This document shows, piece by piece, positions 9,537 through 18,244 of a stretch of DNA of 64,000 nucleotides. Location: IMG/VR virus record IMGVR_UViG_3300005253_000098, positions 26,527 to 90,526 of that record, one strand, 5' to 3'. The notes beneath the pieces were generated by a model. The model was given only the letters and a program-made list of their open reading frames with translations. It was not told the DNA's origin and searched no databases. The position numbers and the translations under genes were made by a program. Position 1 is the stretch's first letter; each line of letters starts with the position of its first letter. The DNA is from a virus.

Positions 9537-9999
9537 GAAAGGAATCTATTTCTGCTTGTGTTAGTTCTGGTAATTCTCCTGTGGATGCCCATGTTAATAT
9601 GGCTATTTGATCGTTTGCTGTAAGTATCCTGGTTGATAGCACTCCATCGAGAAGTTCTTCATCCTCTGCTGGTGGTTTACTAACTGATGGTTTGGTTATA
9701 ATACGTGGTATATATTCGTCAGCCAGCTTTTCTAAATCGTTGTAAGCTTCTTTCTTAAAGTTACCATTCTTCAACCGTGGAAGGTTAGAGAAACGATACG
9801 TTAGCATATTAGCTGACTTTGGACTTAATATTTTTGCTCTAAAGACAAGCCTTGATTGGGGTAACTTTATGGCATAGTCTTTTTCAATTCTCTCCTCATA
9901 AGCCTCGGCGGAGCTAATAGGAGTATCATCTGCGACTATAGTAGCTTGGAATGGTCTCAAATCCAAGTCTTCGTCGTTTTCATCAAATTTTGTGGACAT
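9526..9999 (-). CDS. Tail assembly chaperone-like ORF (upstream of pair)
   Basis: 157 residues, acidic N-terminus (FDENDEDLDLRPFQ) and a mixed alpha/beta middle. The C-terminus (DQIAILTWASTGELPELTQAEIDSF) resembles the helical end of small tail assembly chaperones. It lies between the tail tube gene and the tape measure, the canonical slot for gpG-like proteins that keep the tape measure soluble. Not recognised by sequence alone; confidence rests on gene order. Confidence 0.65.
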   Translation of the reverse strand: MSTKFDENDEDLDLRPFQATIVADDTPISSAEAYEERIEKDYAIKLPQSRLVFRAKILSPKSANMLTYRFSNLPRLKNGNFKKEAYNDLEKLADEYIPRIITKPSVSKPPAEDEELLDGVLSTRILTANDQIAILTWASTGELPELTQAEIDSFRDE

Positions 10000-10045
10000 A
10001 GTATATCACAACTGCCACTCCACGAAGGGAATTTAAAAGCGTTCC

Positions 10046-11137
10046 CTAATACGTATCGTAAAGTGTTGCGATATCGTTCACCATTACAGCCAGCATTTCG
10101 TATTGATCGGGTATACCCGAGTAAGCGAGTCCATCATATAGATTGGTAACTGTTGGAGAGACCAAAGACTCATACGCACGGAACACCATCGATTGAACCA
10201 ACGCTCCACGACCATCGAGGTTCGGAGGACCGCTTTCATAGACCGTTCTGGGTAGATAGAACTTGGCTTCGTGTGCCTGAGCAACCGTGAATGCCTCGGC
10301 ACTGGTCAACACAAAGGAGATCGAATTCTCGGCAAGGAAGGTCTGTGGTCCGGTTGCACCTGCTGCACCGAGGAATTTCTCATATTCGTCCTCTGCACCA
10401 TAGGCTGCACCTACATCGTCCTCAAACAGAAAGTCCATATTACCACCAACATCACGTCCACCCTCTCTGACCTTATAGACTGTTCTTTGTCCAAGAACGT
10501 AATCTGGAGTAAGGTTATTTCCTATTTCGAGAGTGAACCTTGTTGCGTGTCTAACTGCGTGTGATCCAATATCTTCTCCTTCAGTTCCGAAAGCTAAAGC
10601 AGCTTCATGGAATCCGTAGAGAATACCGTGATGGAATGTCCCATCGAATCCATAATAAGTAGAAGTAATCGCAGTATCATTAAACTCGTCCAGATGGTAA
10701 GGCGTATCATAATCAGCAGTGGTAATTCCACCTGCCTCACAAGTCAAGCTTAACCTGTCTACACCAGCCCCAGAAATTCGTCTGACACCGAGGTCATCGA
10801 GTCCTAAGTCCAGTGAATAACTGGGGAGATTAAGCTCTGGGTAAAATACATGTTCTGTTGCTCCTGTAGTAGGAGTATCCGCTTCCAATTCAGTTGCACC
10901 CAATGCGGCGAATAGCATCTGCCCAAAGGTTCTTGCATCGATGGCTTCCGCAAATCCACCGGAATCCGTCACGAATTTTCCGGGTGAGAATCGAGTCCTT
11001 GCTCGTGCAACTCCTGGTGGTTCCTGTAAATCGTTAGAAGCTTCAAATTTGGTCGAGTCTACGTCTTTAAAGACCGTGTCAGGTGTTACGTAAACTCCAG
11101 CAGTCGTTTCTTTCTTTATTCCTATTATCCGAGACAT
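10046..11137 (-). CDS. Major tail tube protein
   Basis: 363 residues. Opens MSRIIGIKKETTAGVYVTPD, the start typical of siphophage tail tube proteins of the phage_tail_3/TTP type (a 'KET..G......' strand). Then come a long run of beta strands, RFSPGKFVTDSGGFAEA and a YVLGQRTVYKVREGGRDVGG segment. Its location between the terminator-like gene and the chaperone/tape-measure genes matches lambda-like order. An AT-rich stretch with TAATATATG lies just upstream (11140-11160), consistent with separate strong transcription of an abundant structural protein. Confidence 0.82.
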   Translation of the reverse strand: MSRIIGIKKETTAGVYVTPDTVFKDVDSTKFEASNDLQEPPGVARARTRFSPGKFVTDSGGFAEAIDARTFGQMLFAALGATELEADTPTTGATEHVFYPELNLPSYSLDLGLDDLGVRRISGAGVDRLSLTCEAGGITTADYDTPYHLDEFNDTAITSTYYGFDGTFHHGILYGFHEAALAFGTEGEDIGSHAVRHATRFTLEIGNNLTPDYVLGQRTVYKVREGGRDVGGNMDFLFEDDVGAAYGAEDEYEKFLGAAGATGPQTFLAENSISFVLTSAEAFTVAQAHEAKFYLPRTVYESGPPNLDGRGALVQSMVFRAYESLVSPTVTNLYDGLAYSGIPDQYEMLAVMVNDIATLYDTY

Positions 11138-11201
11138 TTATACCACTTACATATATTATTTACATACATTTTTTATTTGTTTGGCTATCTTAGGATTTCA
11201 T

Positions 11202-13376
11202 TTAAGCAACCCTGTGTTTACGGACAGTTAAAGTTATCTTGAACGCACTGACTCCGGGTTTAGCCTCACTGATAAATATCATTTCTGGTGGGGTTGTTAT
11301 TAAATCTATAGTTCCATTTAGCAATGTCCTTGGAACACTATTAATGAATATCTCATTAAAGTAAGAGAATATCCTTATCTTTTCTATAAACTCTGTATCT
11401 GGATTGAACTTCTCAAATATCATTATTTTGATCGGGATGTTGTGTCCTGGTGTTGTTCCAATCGTATAGTATTGAGCACCTACTGAATCAAAGTCTATTA
11501 CACAGTATGGATGCACTGCTCCCAGTTTCTCGTTCCCAATGAACACATCCGTGAACTCAAACCTCTCCATTTCTATCTTGGTCAACTCATCAGATAACTG
11601 GACTGTCTTTGGTTCTATTACAAAATCCAACATGAGTTTTCGTAGTTCAATCAATAAGTTTGTATAGTTCGTAAAGACCTTACCAATTCTGATATCCGGT
11701 CTAATGACAAACCTGGTCAGGGTTCTTGATTCCCTGGCAGAAATAGACCCGATATCGACCGACCTGGTCAAACTTCTACTTTCTTGAGCAAAGCTTTGAA
11801 CTATTAATGCTATTGCCCTTGATTCCCTCGCTGTTTGCTGGACAGTTCTTGTTAATGTTCTTGATTCTTGAGCAGTAGCCTGAACAATACGTGTAAGAGT
11901 TCTTGATTCTTTTACGGGAGTTAATACACTTCTTGTAAGTGCCCTGGATTCTCTATTAAAAGCTTGCACAGTTAAAGCTAAGGTTCTACTCTCTCTGACA
12001 GTAATACGAACACTCCTGGTGAGTGTCCTACTCTCACGAGCAATGATTCTAACTACTCTCGTAAGTGCTCTTGGTTCCCTGGCGAATTGTTGGATTATCA
12101 GTGCCAAGGTTCTACTTTTTCTATCCGTCAGTATAGCTGATCTTGTAAGTGTTCTCGATATTCTATCTGTTATTTGTGCAGTCCTTACAAGTGTTCTACT
12201 CTCACGAGTTACCTGTTTGACTGTTCTTGTAAGAGTTCTGCTTTCCTTATCAGTCAATATGACTGACCTTGTTAGTGTTCTTGAAACGCGATCGGATATC
12301 TGTGCAGTCCTTGTTAGTGCTCGGCTCTCCCTATCAGTCTGCTGGACTGTCCTGGTCAGGGTTCTTGATTCTTTACTTGGAGCTAATACGGTTCTGGCTA
12401 ATGTTCTTGATTCTTTCGATGCTAAGATTACTGATCGTGTAAGAGTTCTGCTTACTTGATTCATTATCTGTGCAGTTCTTGTAAGTGTCCTTGACTCTCT
12501 TACAGTTATAACAACAGTTCTTGTTAATGTTCTACTCTCTTTATCAGTAAGGATAACATTTCTGGTTAGTGTCCTTGATTCCCTATCACTAATCTGTGCG
12601 GTTCTAACTAATGTTCTTGATTCCTGATCCCAAACTTGCACGGTTCTTGTAAGAGGTCTACTTTCCCTATCATAGACCTGGACTATTAGTGCTAAGGTTC
12701 TACTGACTTTATCTACGATGATTACTGATCTGCTAAGAGTTCTGCTTTCCTTATCAAACCATTGTGCTTCTCTGGTAAGGGTTCGTGATTCTCGATCCCA
12801 AACTTGAACCTCCCTTGTTAGTGTCCTGGATTCTCTGGCTGATAATACTCCAGCCTCAGTCGTGACCTGTGCAGCTAAGGTCGTTGATAAGGCTGATCCT
12901 TGTGTTTCATCATAGAGTCTAAATTCGTATTGTTTATTGTCTAAAGCATTAGACATATCAATAAGAAACTGGAATTCTATACCATTGTTCTGGGTGCCCG
13001 TTACCGAAGCAGTAGTATAAGGAGATTCAGTATCTATTTCGTGAGATTCGGAATCCAGGGTTCCAGACTCACATCCTGCTGAATCTCCAATAGGATCATT
13101 ATTAACTAATAATCCAGCAGACACACCTGTTCTTAATTCTCCAGAACCACTGACTAAATTAGTAAAAGAACCAGCATCAGTAACATTTCTCCACTGAAGA
13201 GTGAACGATGCCGCAGTAGGAGTATGCTTTGTTGAAACTATCCCATACGATAAGATTAGTTTATTAGTCTTGACCCAACCAGTGACATCTACTCCACAAG
13301 CTGCCTCCCAAGTCATAGTAGTTGCATGATCTTTAGCAATCCTACCACCTTCAGAGTCGTAGTCAGATGCAGTCAT
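11202..13376 (-). CDS. Tail protein with 27 tandem 14-residue repeats and tail-terminator-like C-terminus
   Basis: 724 residues in three parts. Residues 1-187 are a beta-rich head with WRNVTDAGSFTNL and EFRLYDETQGSAL, like phage adhesin/decoration modules. Residues ~188-570 are about 27 copies of a 14-residue unit with consensus (R/K)ESRTLTR-x-VQ-x3-D. Units are degenerate at the DNA level, so they are old and selected rather than an assembly artefact. Residues ~575-724 (NYTNLLIELRKLMLDFV, FEFTDVFIGNEKLGAVHPYCVIDFDS) look like a tail terminator/neck protein. The gene sits where a tail terminator is expected. Alternating polar/hydrophobic residues suggest beta hairpins or a solenoid. Repeat counting is direct; the structural roles are inferred. 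Confidence 0.85.
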   Translation of the reverse strand: MTASDYDSEGGRIAKDHATTMTWEAACGVDVTGWVKTNKLILSYGIVSTKHTPTAASFTLQWRNVTDAGSFTNLVSGSGELRTGVSAGLLVNNDPIGDSAGCESGTLDSESHEIDTESPYTTASVTGTQNNGIEFQFLIDMSNALDNKQYEFRLYDETQGSALSTTLAAQVTTEAGVLSARESRTLTREVQVWDRESRTLTREAQWFDKESRTLSRSVIIVDKVSRTLALIVQVYDRESRPLTRTVQVWDQESRTLVRTAQISDRESRTLTRNVILTDKESRTLTRTVVITVRESRTLTRTAQIMNQVSRTLTRSVILASKESRTLARTVLAPSKESRTLTRTVQQTDRESRALTRTAQISDRVSRTLTRSVILTDKESRTLTRTVKQVTRESRTLVRTAQITDRISRTLTRSAILTDRKSRTLALIIQQFAREPRALTRVVRIIARESRTLTRSVRITVRESRTLALTVQAFNRESRALTRSVLTPVKESRTLTRIVQATAQESRTLTRTVQQTARESRAIALIVQSFAQESRSLTRSVDIGSISARESRTLTRFVIRPDIRIGKVFTNYTNLLIELRKLMLDFVIEPKTVQLSDELTKIEMERFEFTDVFIGNEKLGAVHPYCVIDFDSVGAQYYTIGTTPGHNIPIKIMIFEKFNPDTEFIEKIRIFSYFNEIFINSVPRTLLNGTIDLITTPPEMIFISEAKPGVSAFKITLTVRKHRVA
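11595..12815 (-). repeat. Block of 42-bp protein-coding tandem repeats
   Basis: The central third of the repeat protein encodes about 27 units of 14 residues (42 bp). The invariant core is SRTL followed by Thr/Ala/Val and Arg. Neighbouring units share wording in a higher-order pattern (for example QISD-RESRTLTR and ILTD-KESRTLTR recur every third unit), which points to past duplication of multi-unit blocks. Limits are approximate. Confidence 0.85.
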
Positions 13377-13822
13377 TAATAAGTCTCCTCTGACATTATT
13401 ACTTGAATATCATCTATTGAAATAAGTTTTTCAGTGCAGTTCTCTGACCAACCCTCACAATTAGACGAAATACAAGAATAAGGAATAGAAGTCCCTAATG
13501 TGCAGCCCTCATCTCCCAATAAAGGGCAAGGATTCCCTGTTCCCTGCCACTCGTAATCTTTTAGTCTGGATTGGATTTTCTCTAATAATCCCTTAGAGAA
13601 TGGCGAGCCGCCAGTGGAACAGCAGTCCCCACAGCCATTGCATCTCCCATCTTCGGGCTTTACTGCCATAGGCATATATTTCTTGATCCTGGTTATAGTG
13701 CCATCTGGGTTAGTAGTTTTAGTATAAATAAATTGCATCTGAGCTAAAAGCTCAACCCCAGCTAAAACAGTAATATGCCTACCAATAGCCCAATCTGGTA
13801 TTTCAAGTTCTATCTTTACCAA
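13376..13822 (-). CDS. YkgJ-like cysteine-cluster protein
   Basis: 148 residues. The CNGCGDCC motif near residue 80 and later cysteines (NPCPLL, GCTLG, YSCISSNC, ENC) match the pattern of the YkgJ/UPF0153 putative zinc- or iron-chelating family. About ten cysteines lie in the C-terminal 70 residues. The N-terminal half is a small beta domain. The start overlaps the end of the upstream 265-residue gene, and the stop abuts the repeat protein start, so it is within the tail operon. A metal-cluster protein here is unusual; the family's biochemical function is itself poorly known. Confidence 0.72.
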   Translation of the reverse strand: MVKIELEIPDWAIGRHITVLAGVELLAQMQFIYTKTTNPDGTITRIKKYMPMAVKPEDGRCNGCGDCCSTGGSPFSKGLLEKIQSRLKDYEWQGTGNPCPLLGDEGCTLGTSIPYSCISSNCEGWSENCTEKLISIDDIQVIMSEETY

Positions 13823-14600
13823 TCACTGTCTCCTCGATATTAGTTGTAATACGAGGAGGTGTTCCCAACTCCGGTAAATCTTCTAATCGACCAAAACGGG
13901 CGATATTTACAGCAACGCTATTTCTCATAGATTTAGGGTCTTTAATAGTTGGCGTTCCATCAGCAAACTGATCCTGTGAGTTAATATTCTCAGTATCCTC
14001 TTGTATGTCAACACCATACTTAATGTTGGCATTTAAAATCCTGGTTATCTGAGGGAAGGCATCTAAGTTGATATTCTCATTCTGGAGCTCTGGATGATTG
14101 TTCGGTAGACCAGCCAGTATTTCTCTGATCCTCTCAAACTTCATCCTTACTGGATGAGCATAAGCAATATGATCGAGCTTCACAAACTTGGCGTCGCCAT
14201 TAGAGTTATAACAGAAACCGATGCGTTCCTCAAAATAACCGACATCTAATCCGATCTGTGAGCCCATAGCAATCTTGCGACCAGCCTTGATATGATAAAA
14301 GAAGCCCTCGATAATCTGATTATTAACTTTCCTGCTGATAGTAATGTTTCTATCACCTGAGATTAATCGTAGAGCTCTGATATTCAGACGTTTCTCCTCT
14401 GGTATGAGATGAAAGTTTTTGTATTGTTTTTTATTTCCAGACGTGCCATCTGCAAAGTTTACTGTCCAGTCAAGAGGTTTAAGAGCATCAAACTGTTGCA
14501 TATATACCGGTGTCGGAAAATGAAAGTTCTTTATACCCACGGTGCTACCATCCGTAACAATATGAATTTTAGGTAAGCGTGCCGGTCTTATGACCCACAA
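13803..14600 (-). CDS. Hypothetical protein at the divergent promoter in the tail operon
   Basis: 265 residues, not recognised. It begins with a TTG at 14600 and reads WVIRPARLPKIHIVTDGS. Mixed alpha/beta. It contains FHLIPEEKRLNIRALRL and GRKIAMGSQIGLDVGYFEE, and a low-complexity region near residues 195-225 (EDTENINSQDQFADG). It is divergent from the glycosyltransferase gene across a 65-nt spacer that holds an inverted repeat. Overlaps the YkgJ-like gene by 20 nt. Could be a capsid-tail or glycan-related accessory protein; there is no motif to decide. Confidence 0.7.
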   Translation of the reverse strand: MWVIRPARLPKIHIVTDGSTVGIKNFHFPTPVYMQQFDALKPLDWTVNFADGTSGNKKQYKNFHLIPEEKRLNIRALRLISGDRNITISRKVNNQIIEGFFYHIKAGRKIAMGSQIGLDVGYFEERIGFCYNSNGDAKFVKLDHIAYAHPVRMKFERIREILAGLPNNHPELQNENINLDAFPQITRILNANIKYGVDIQEDTENINSQDQFADGTPTIKDPKSMRNSVAVNIARFGRLEDLPELGTPPRITTNIEETVIGKDRT

Positions 14601-14604
14601 ACTT

Positions 14605-14624
14605 ATAAGATGCTCTCATCTTAT
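14605..14624. promoter_or_regulatory. Inverted repeat in divergent promoter region
   Basis: ATAAGATG and CATCTTAT form perfect 8-bp arms around a 4-nt CTCT spacer, in the 65-nt gap between two divergent genes. A TTTAAAAGA box for the plus-strand gene lies at 14634-14642. The arrangement fits an operator that controls the plus-strand glycosyltransferase, the minus-strand gene, or both. Bound factor unknown. Confidence 0.45.
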
Positions 14625-14665
14625 CCTATCTACTTTAAAAGATTTCTATTTTCGAGTAATCGACA

Positions 14666-15787
14666 ATGACTAAAATCGGACTCTCTATTATCGTAAGTGA
14701 TAGACCGGAAGAATTAGAACGTTGCTTAGAGGCAGCACAGCACCTATATGACCACCTTTCAGTAACTATAGTTCACGCACCTACATTAATAACACAACCC
14801 TGCTTAATAATAGCAGAAAAATACAAAGCTATTGTTTCTCATTATTATACTAATCCCCAGTGGAGACATCATTTTATTGATGATTTCTCAGCTGCTCGCA
14901 ACATATCCTGGAAAGAGTTACCAGAAGACTGTGATTGGATATTCGTGCTCGATACTGATGATAGAATAGAGGATTGTAAGTTAGCCCGAGAAATTGTCTT
15001 AGCACAGAAGTCTCCCGGTGTAGGCTTTGTGAAAATTATCAATAGTGAGGGTGATGGTCACTTTTTACAGCCGAGATTCTGGTCCCATGGAGATGCCCAT
15101 TGGGAACACAGGATGCATGAGCAATTAGAGAAAGATATTGATGATTTACCACAAATCTTTGCTGATAAAATTGTCATTATCCACGACTACGAGAAAGTAG
15201 AAAAGAACAATCGAGAGGAACGCAATCATACCTTAGCCCAAGAAATTATGAAAGAAGGCAATGTTAGTCCACGGTTTAAGTTCTTCTTTGCTGAAAAGCA
15301 ATATATTAAATACCTGAAACAGGGTATCAAAGAGGGAGAAGAATTAAAAGAAGCAGTCGAGATCTTCCATGAGATTACTGGTAAAGATCTTGGTAAAAAA
15401 GATACTATTGCAGTATTCAAAGCTTTTTATTACTTAGCTGATTATTATTCGATCTCAAAAGAAAGAGATTACTTAAGAGCTATCCGCTATGGCTTAGAAG
15501 CCCTCAAACATAATATGGATGATGGTCGACCCTACTTCGTCATTGGTCGAGCACTATACTCTATGAATCACCATGAGCAAGCTATAGTATGGCTTGAACA
15601 TGCTATGAGTCTACCCGATTCTCTTGGACCATTCCCAATCTTTGCTGCGTTCAAAACATGGCTCCCAATCGAACAGATAGCGTTCTGTTATCTAAAATTA
15701 GGAAAAAAAGAGAAAGCTCAAGGCTATCATTCCCGAGCCCGCTACATGAATAAGGAATACGAAAAACACGACAAGGACTTTGACTGA
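14666..15787 (+). CDS. GT2-family glycosyltransferase with TPR repeats
   Basis: 373 residues. The N-terminus (IGLSIIVSDRPEELERCLEA) is the first strand and helix of a GT-A fold. DFSAARNISWKELPEDCDWIFVLDTDD carries the catalytic DxD metal/nucleotide-sugar motif at about residues 89-115. HWEHRMHEQL follows in the acceptor region. Residues ~230-370 are TPR-like helical pairs (IRYGLEALKHNMDDG, YSMNHHEQAIVWLEHAM). GT2+TPR proteins often glycosylate proteins. It is the only plus-strand gene in the left arm and has its own promoter spacer, so it behaves like a separately regulated 'moron'. It could modify virion or host surface proteins; the acceptor is unknown. Confidence 0.88.
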   Translation: MTKIGLSIIVSDRPEELERCLEAAQHLYDHLSVTIVHAPTLITQPCLIIAEKYKAIVSHYYTNPQWRHHFIDDFSAARNISWKELPEDCDWIFVLDTDDRIEDCKLAREIVLAQKSPGVGFVKIINSEGDGHFLQPRFWSHGDAHWEHRMHEQLEKDIDDLPQIFADKIVIIHDYEKVEKNNREERNHTLAQEIMKEGNVSPRFKFFFAEKQYIKYLKQGIKEGEELKEAVEIFHEITGKDLGKKDTIAVFKAFYYLADYYSISKERDYLRAIRYGLEALKHNMDDGRPYFVIGRALYSMNHHEQAIVWLEHAMSLPDSLGPFPIFAAFKTWLPIEQIAFCYLKLGKKEKAQGYHSRARYMNKEYEKHDKDFD

Positions 15788-16462
15788 TTACGTATAGTAA
15801 TACTTATACGTTAACTCACAGCTTGATGCGCCCGCAGTAGAGTCATCTACCACGAACACATGCATAGCAATCCTATTTCCAAAATCAACAGTTCCAATAG
15901 CCGCAGAAAAGGTCAAACTCCTGGTATCTCCCTGTAACTGATACGTAGTAGTAACAGCAGCCTGTGAAGAATAACCAGCAGGTATGGCTCCAATACCAGT
16001 AGTAGAAATAACATTAACGGCAGTTTCAACAGCTCTAAGCTGTGAATGCACCCCCAGATTGGTTGTGCCTGCTAAAATCTCATTAATTGTTGAGTTAAAC
16101 GAGGTATTGTCCCAAGCCTCTAATTCTCCTGCCTGTGATTCTATATCAACAGTGGCTCGTATTCCAAGCGTGTTGGTTGTAGTTGGATTGGAGGCAAACA
16201 TATCAACTGTATAGGAGTCCGTTTCCTGTCCGGGTGCAGGGTCATCAGCATAAATAGTTATCTCGATATCTGTAGATGTATCGACCCAAAGCTCGTCAGC
16301 AATTCTTACCAAGTTAGCTCCAGTAGGAACTGGAATTGGTTTCAAGTCACCATCAGCAGAACCCGCACCAGTAAAGGTAATAGTGGTATTAGTATCAATA
16401 TCCACCCAAACTGGTGTGGTTTCACTTGTAGTTCGCTCAAATACTATAGTTGGTTGTGCCAT
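15788..16462 (-). CDS. Abundant-looking virion structural protein ending in LTYKYYYT
   Basis: 224 residues, rich in Thr/Ala/Val with a beta-strand profile, opening MAQPTIVFERTTSETTPVWV. A good TATA-rich promoter and an AAGAGGAAAAAT leader precede it, so it is probably strongly expressed: a decoration, fibre or head-tail protein. The last residues, CELTYKYYYT, are nearly identical to the C-terminus of the small zinc protein at 29805-30029. The gene is convergent with the glycosyltransferase, with stops adjacent. The final codons lie in an inverted repeat (ACGTATA...TATACGT, 15790-15811) that may help stop transcription. Confidence 0.8.
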   Translation of the reverse strand: MAQPTIVFERTTSETTPVWVDIDTNTTITFTGAGSADGDLKPIPVPTGANLVRIADELWVDTSTDIEITIYADDPAPGQETDSYTVDMFASNPTTTNTLGIRATVDIESQAGELEAWDNTSFNSTINEILAGTTNLGVHSQLRAVETAVNVISTTGIGAIPAGYSSQAAVTTTYQLQGDTRSLTFSAAIGTVDFGNRIAMHVFVVDDSTAGASSCELTYKYYYT

Positions 16463-16500
16463 TATATTTTTCCTCTTATAAATATTATATATATATTATT
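16463..16500 (-). promoter_or_regulatory. TATA-rich promoter upstream of the LTYKYYYT structural gene
   Basis: Read on the minus strand, an uninterrupted TATATATATAATATTTATAAG stretch ends about 15 nt before the ATG at 16462, followed by AAGAGGAAAAAT. It is the clearest internal promoter in the minus-strand block and sits in a 72-nt gap where genes otherwise overlap. Confidence 0.5.
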
Positions 16501-16534
16501 GAAAGTTTCATTTTTTAATGATTCCTATATCTTA

Positions 16535-17494
16535 TTATCGAGATTCTCCTTCTTTAATTAAATCCTTTGCCAGCTGTTCTACGATAGCTCGGGCGATATC
16601 TGCTCCATGATTAGCAATAACCTGTGATTGTAGAGTTTGCATATCTGCAAAGATATTACCTGTTGCTGAATCGTCATTAATACCATAATCTGCATCTGAA
16701 AACTGCTGGGTAAAGTCTTTGGACGGATAACCTGGATGGGTAGTATTAACATCGCCTATATCTTGAGGTGGACCAATTTGAATCAACTGTCGTATTTCCT
16801 TGATTGATCTACTTCTGGGTGGCTTTCTCCTGATCCTTTCAGTCTCTGCTCTACCTGATGTCAGGGCATCGATAAAAGTGGTCTTGAATGGATCCGACAA
16901 AACTTTTTGTCGTTGCTTGCGTATCTCCTCGATTGCCGCACTTGGAGTTATTCTTCTACGAGCAGGTCGATCTCCTCGTTTAGATCTGAACCCCTTAGGA
17001 TCTCCTTTACTCCTATTGGGACTTTTAAGACCAGTCGGGACGTATCTACCTGTGGAGGCTTCTGTTCCCTTATCGTGCCAATGATAGACTTCACCCCAAT
17101 AAGTCCTGCTGACCGTCATAACAATGTTTCCAACTCGATATGTGGCTTTTCTTTTTAAACTTCGTATGGTTGGTAAGTTTCCAGCCATCAGACCTCCCTC
17201 GAAGTTGATTCCCTCCATTACCATTGGCTCATAATCCAACCTATCTTTTCGGGTAGGTGCTTTGGTTCCTCGGAAGCTTTGTGCATTCTGCATAGATTCA
17301 GTGACTATATCGAGCAGATTCTTCCTGAGTTCTGGAATAATGACCCTATTAATCATAGTATCGTAAGAATCTTTTCGCCCTTGACGAACGGCAAGATGCA
17401 TTCTTCTCGAGGGTCTAAAACCCCAGATTATCTTTATGAGTTGAGCATCAGCTGGAGGATTTAAACTGGGTAATCCGGTTGTTTGGACAGGCAC
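16535..17494 (-). CDS. Neck / tail-completion (HK97 gp10-like) candidate
   Basis: 319 residues. The middle section WGEVYHWHDKGTEASTGRYVPTG matches the 'Y...E.GT....P..P' feature of HK97-gp10-like neck proteins. It is followed by an Arg/Lys-rich loop (residues ~165-185) and a helical C-terminus (ADIARAIVEQLAKDLIKEGE). It is longer than usual gp10 proteins (~110-150 residues). It lies after the connector-like genes and before the tail genes. Assignment is tentative. Confidence 0.6.
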   Translation of the reverse strand: MPVQTTGLPSLNPPADAQLIKIIWGFRPSRRMHLAVRQGRKDSYDTMINRVIIPELRKNLLDIVTESMQNAQSFRGTKAPTRKDRLDYEPMVMEGINFEGGLMAGNLPTIRSLKRKATYRVGNIVMTVSRTYWGEVYHWHDKGTEASTGRYVPTGLKSPNRSKGDPKGFRSKRGDRPARRRITPSAAIEEIRKQRQKVLSDPFKTTFIDALTSGRAETERIRRKPPRSRSIKEIRQLIQIGPPQDIGDVNTTHPGYPSKDFTQQFSDADYGINDDSATGNIFADMQTLQSQVIANHGADIARAIVEQLAKDLIKEGESR

Positions 17495-17497
17495 TAA

Positions 17498-18244
17498 TTA
17501 ACCTCCGATATTTCCCCCACCGGGTAATCTTCGGGAAACCGACTTCCCATAGACTGCTGCGATCGTATCCATTGTGAAATCGATCCCAACTGTATCTCCA
17601 GTCTTAGCGAGAATCTCAAATTCAAAAGCCTTACTCTCAAAAGTCCTGACCAAGTTCTCATTATTAATATTGTCTTCCTCGGTCATAGTCCTCTCATGAT
17701 TAGCTGTATAAATAGCGTATGCATGATGTGCTATCCTGAATATCTTAGCCCATATTATAACATCAGAATCTGCCAATGCACTCTTGATCTGATCGATATA
17801 CAAACTCTGAGCAGTGATCTCCATTGATATCGTTGAATTAGGAAGTATGTTCTGTGAGATATTTATCAGATAACCTCGCATCCAGCTAACAGTAATGATC
17901 GTAGGAGTCGTCGTATAATCAAAGGTTTGTATTTGATCGACCTCGAACTTCCTGCTGTTGATAGGAGAATCTGTTCCGAGTGTATAGGAAAATGATATCT
18001 TCCAGCCTCCAGTTGGACCAGCAGATGGTATCGTATAAGAATAATAATATAAACCAACTGCTGTTCGAGTAGCAGCATCCGAAGTTATCAGCTGATTATT
18101 AGCAGAATCGTAAACATCCACTGTTACTGACTGACCGGCAGGATCAGCTAATTTTGCCACTCCATCCCTGACCTGCATAGACCAAGTAAAAATTTCTCCA
18201 TATAATAGAGCTCCGTGTGGTTCCTGAACCGTAAAATCAGTCAT
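17498..18244 (-). CDS. Head-tail connector candidate with Ig-like N-terminal domain
   Basis: 248 residues. Residues 1-100 look like an Ig-like/BppU-type beta sandwich (VDVYDSANNQLITSDAATRT, GGWKISFSYTLG). The C-terminal half is helical (YIDQIKSALADSDVIIWAKIFRIAHHAYAIY) like small connector proteins. Ends with a Gly-rich tail GGGNIGG. The start overlaps the stop of the 130-residue gene (ATGA). Role is inferred from order between capsid and neck genes. Confidence 0.55.
   Translation of the reverse strand: MTDFTVQEPHGALLYGEIFTWSMQVRDGVAKLADPAGQSVTVDVYDSANNQLITSDAATRTAVGLYYYSYTIPSAGPTGGWKISFSYTLGTDSPINSRKFEVDQIQTFDYTTTPTIITVSWMRGYLINISQNILPNSTISMEITAQSLYIDQIKSALADSDVIIWAKIFRIAHHAYAIYTANHERTMTEEDNINNENLVRTFESKAFEFEILAKTGDTVGIDFTMDTIAAVYGKSVSRRLPGGGNIGG

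Noticed and set aside
11595-12815. CRISPR array suspected from regular repetition
   Set aside because: The 42-bp units are continuous with no spacers, translate in frame to a 14-residue repeat and diverge at third positions, so this is a protein repeat.
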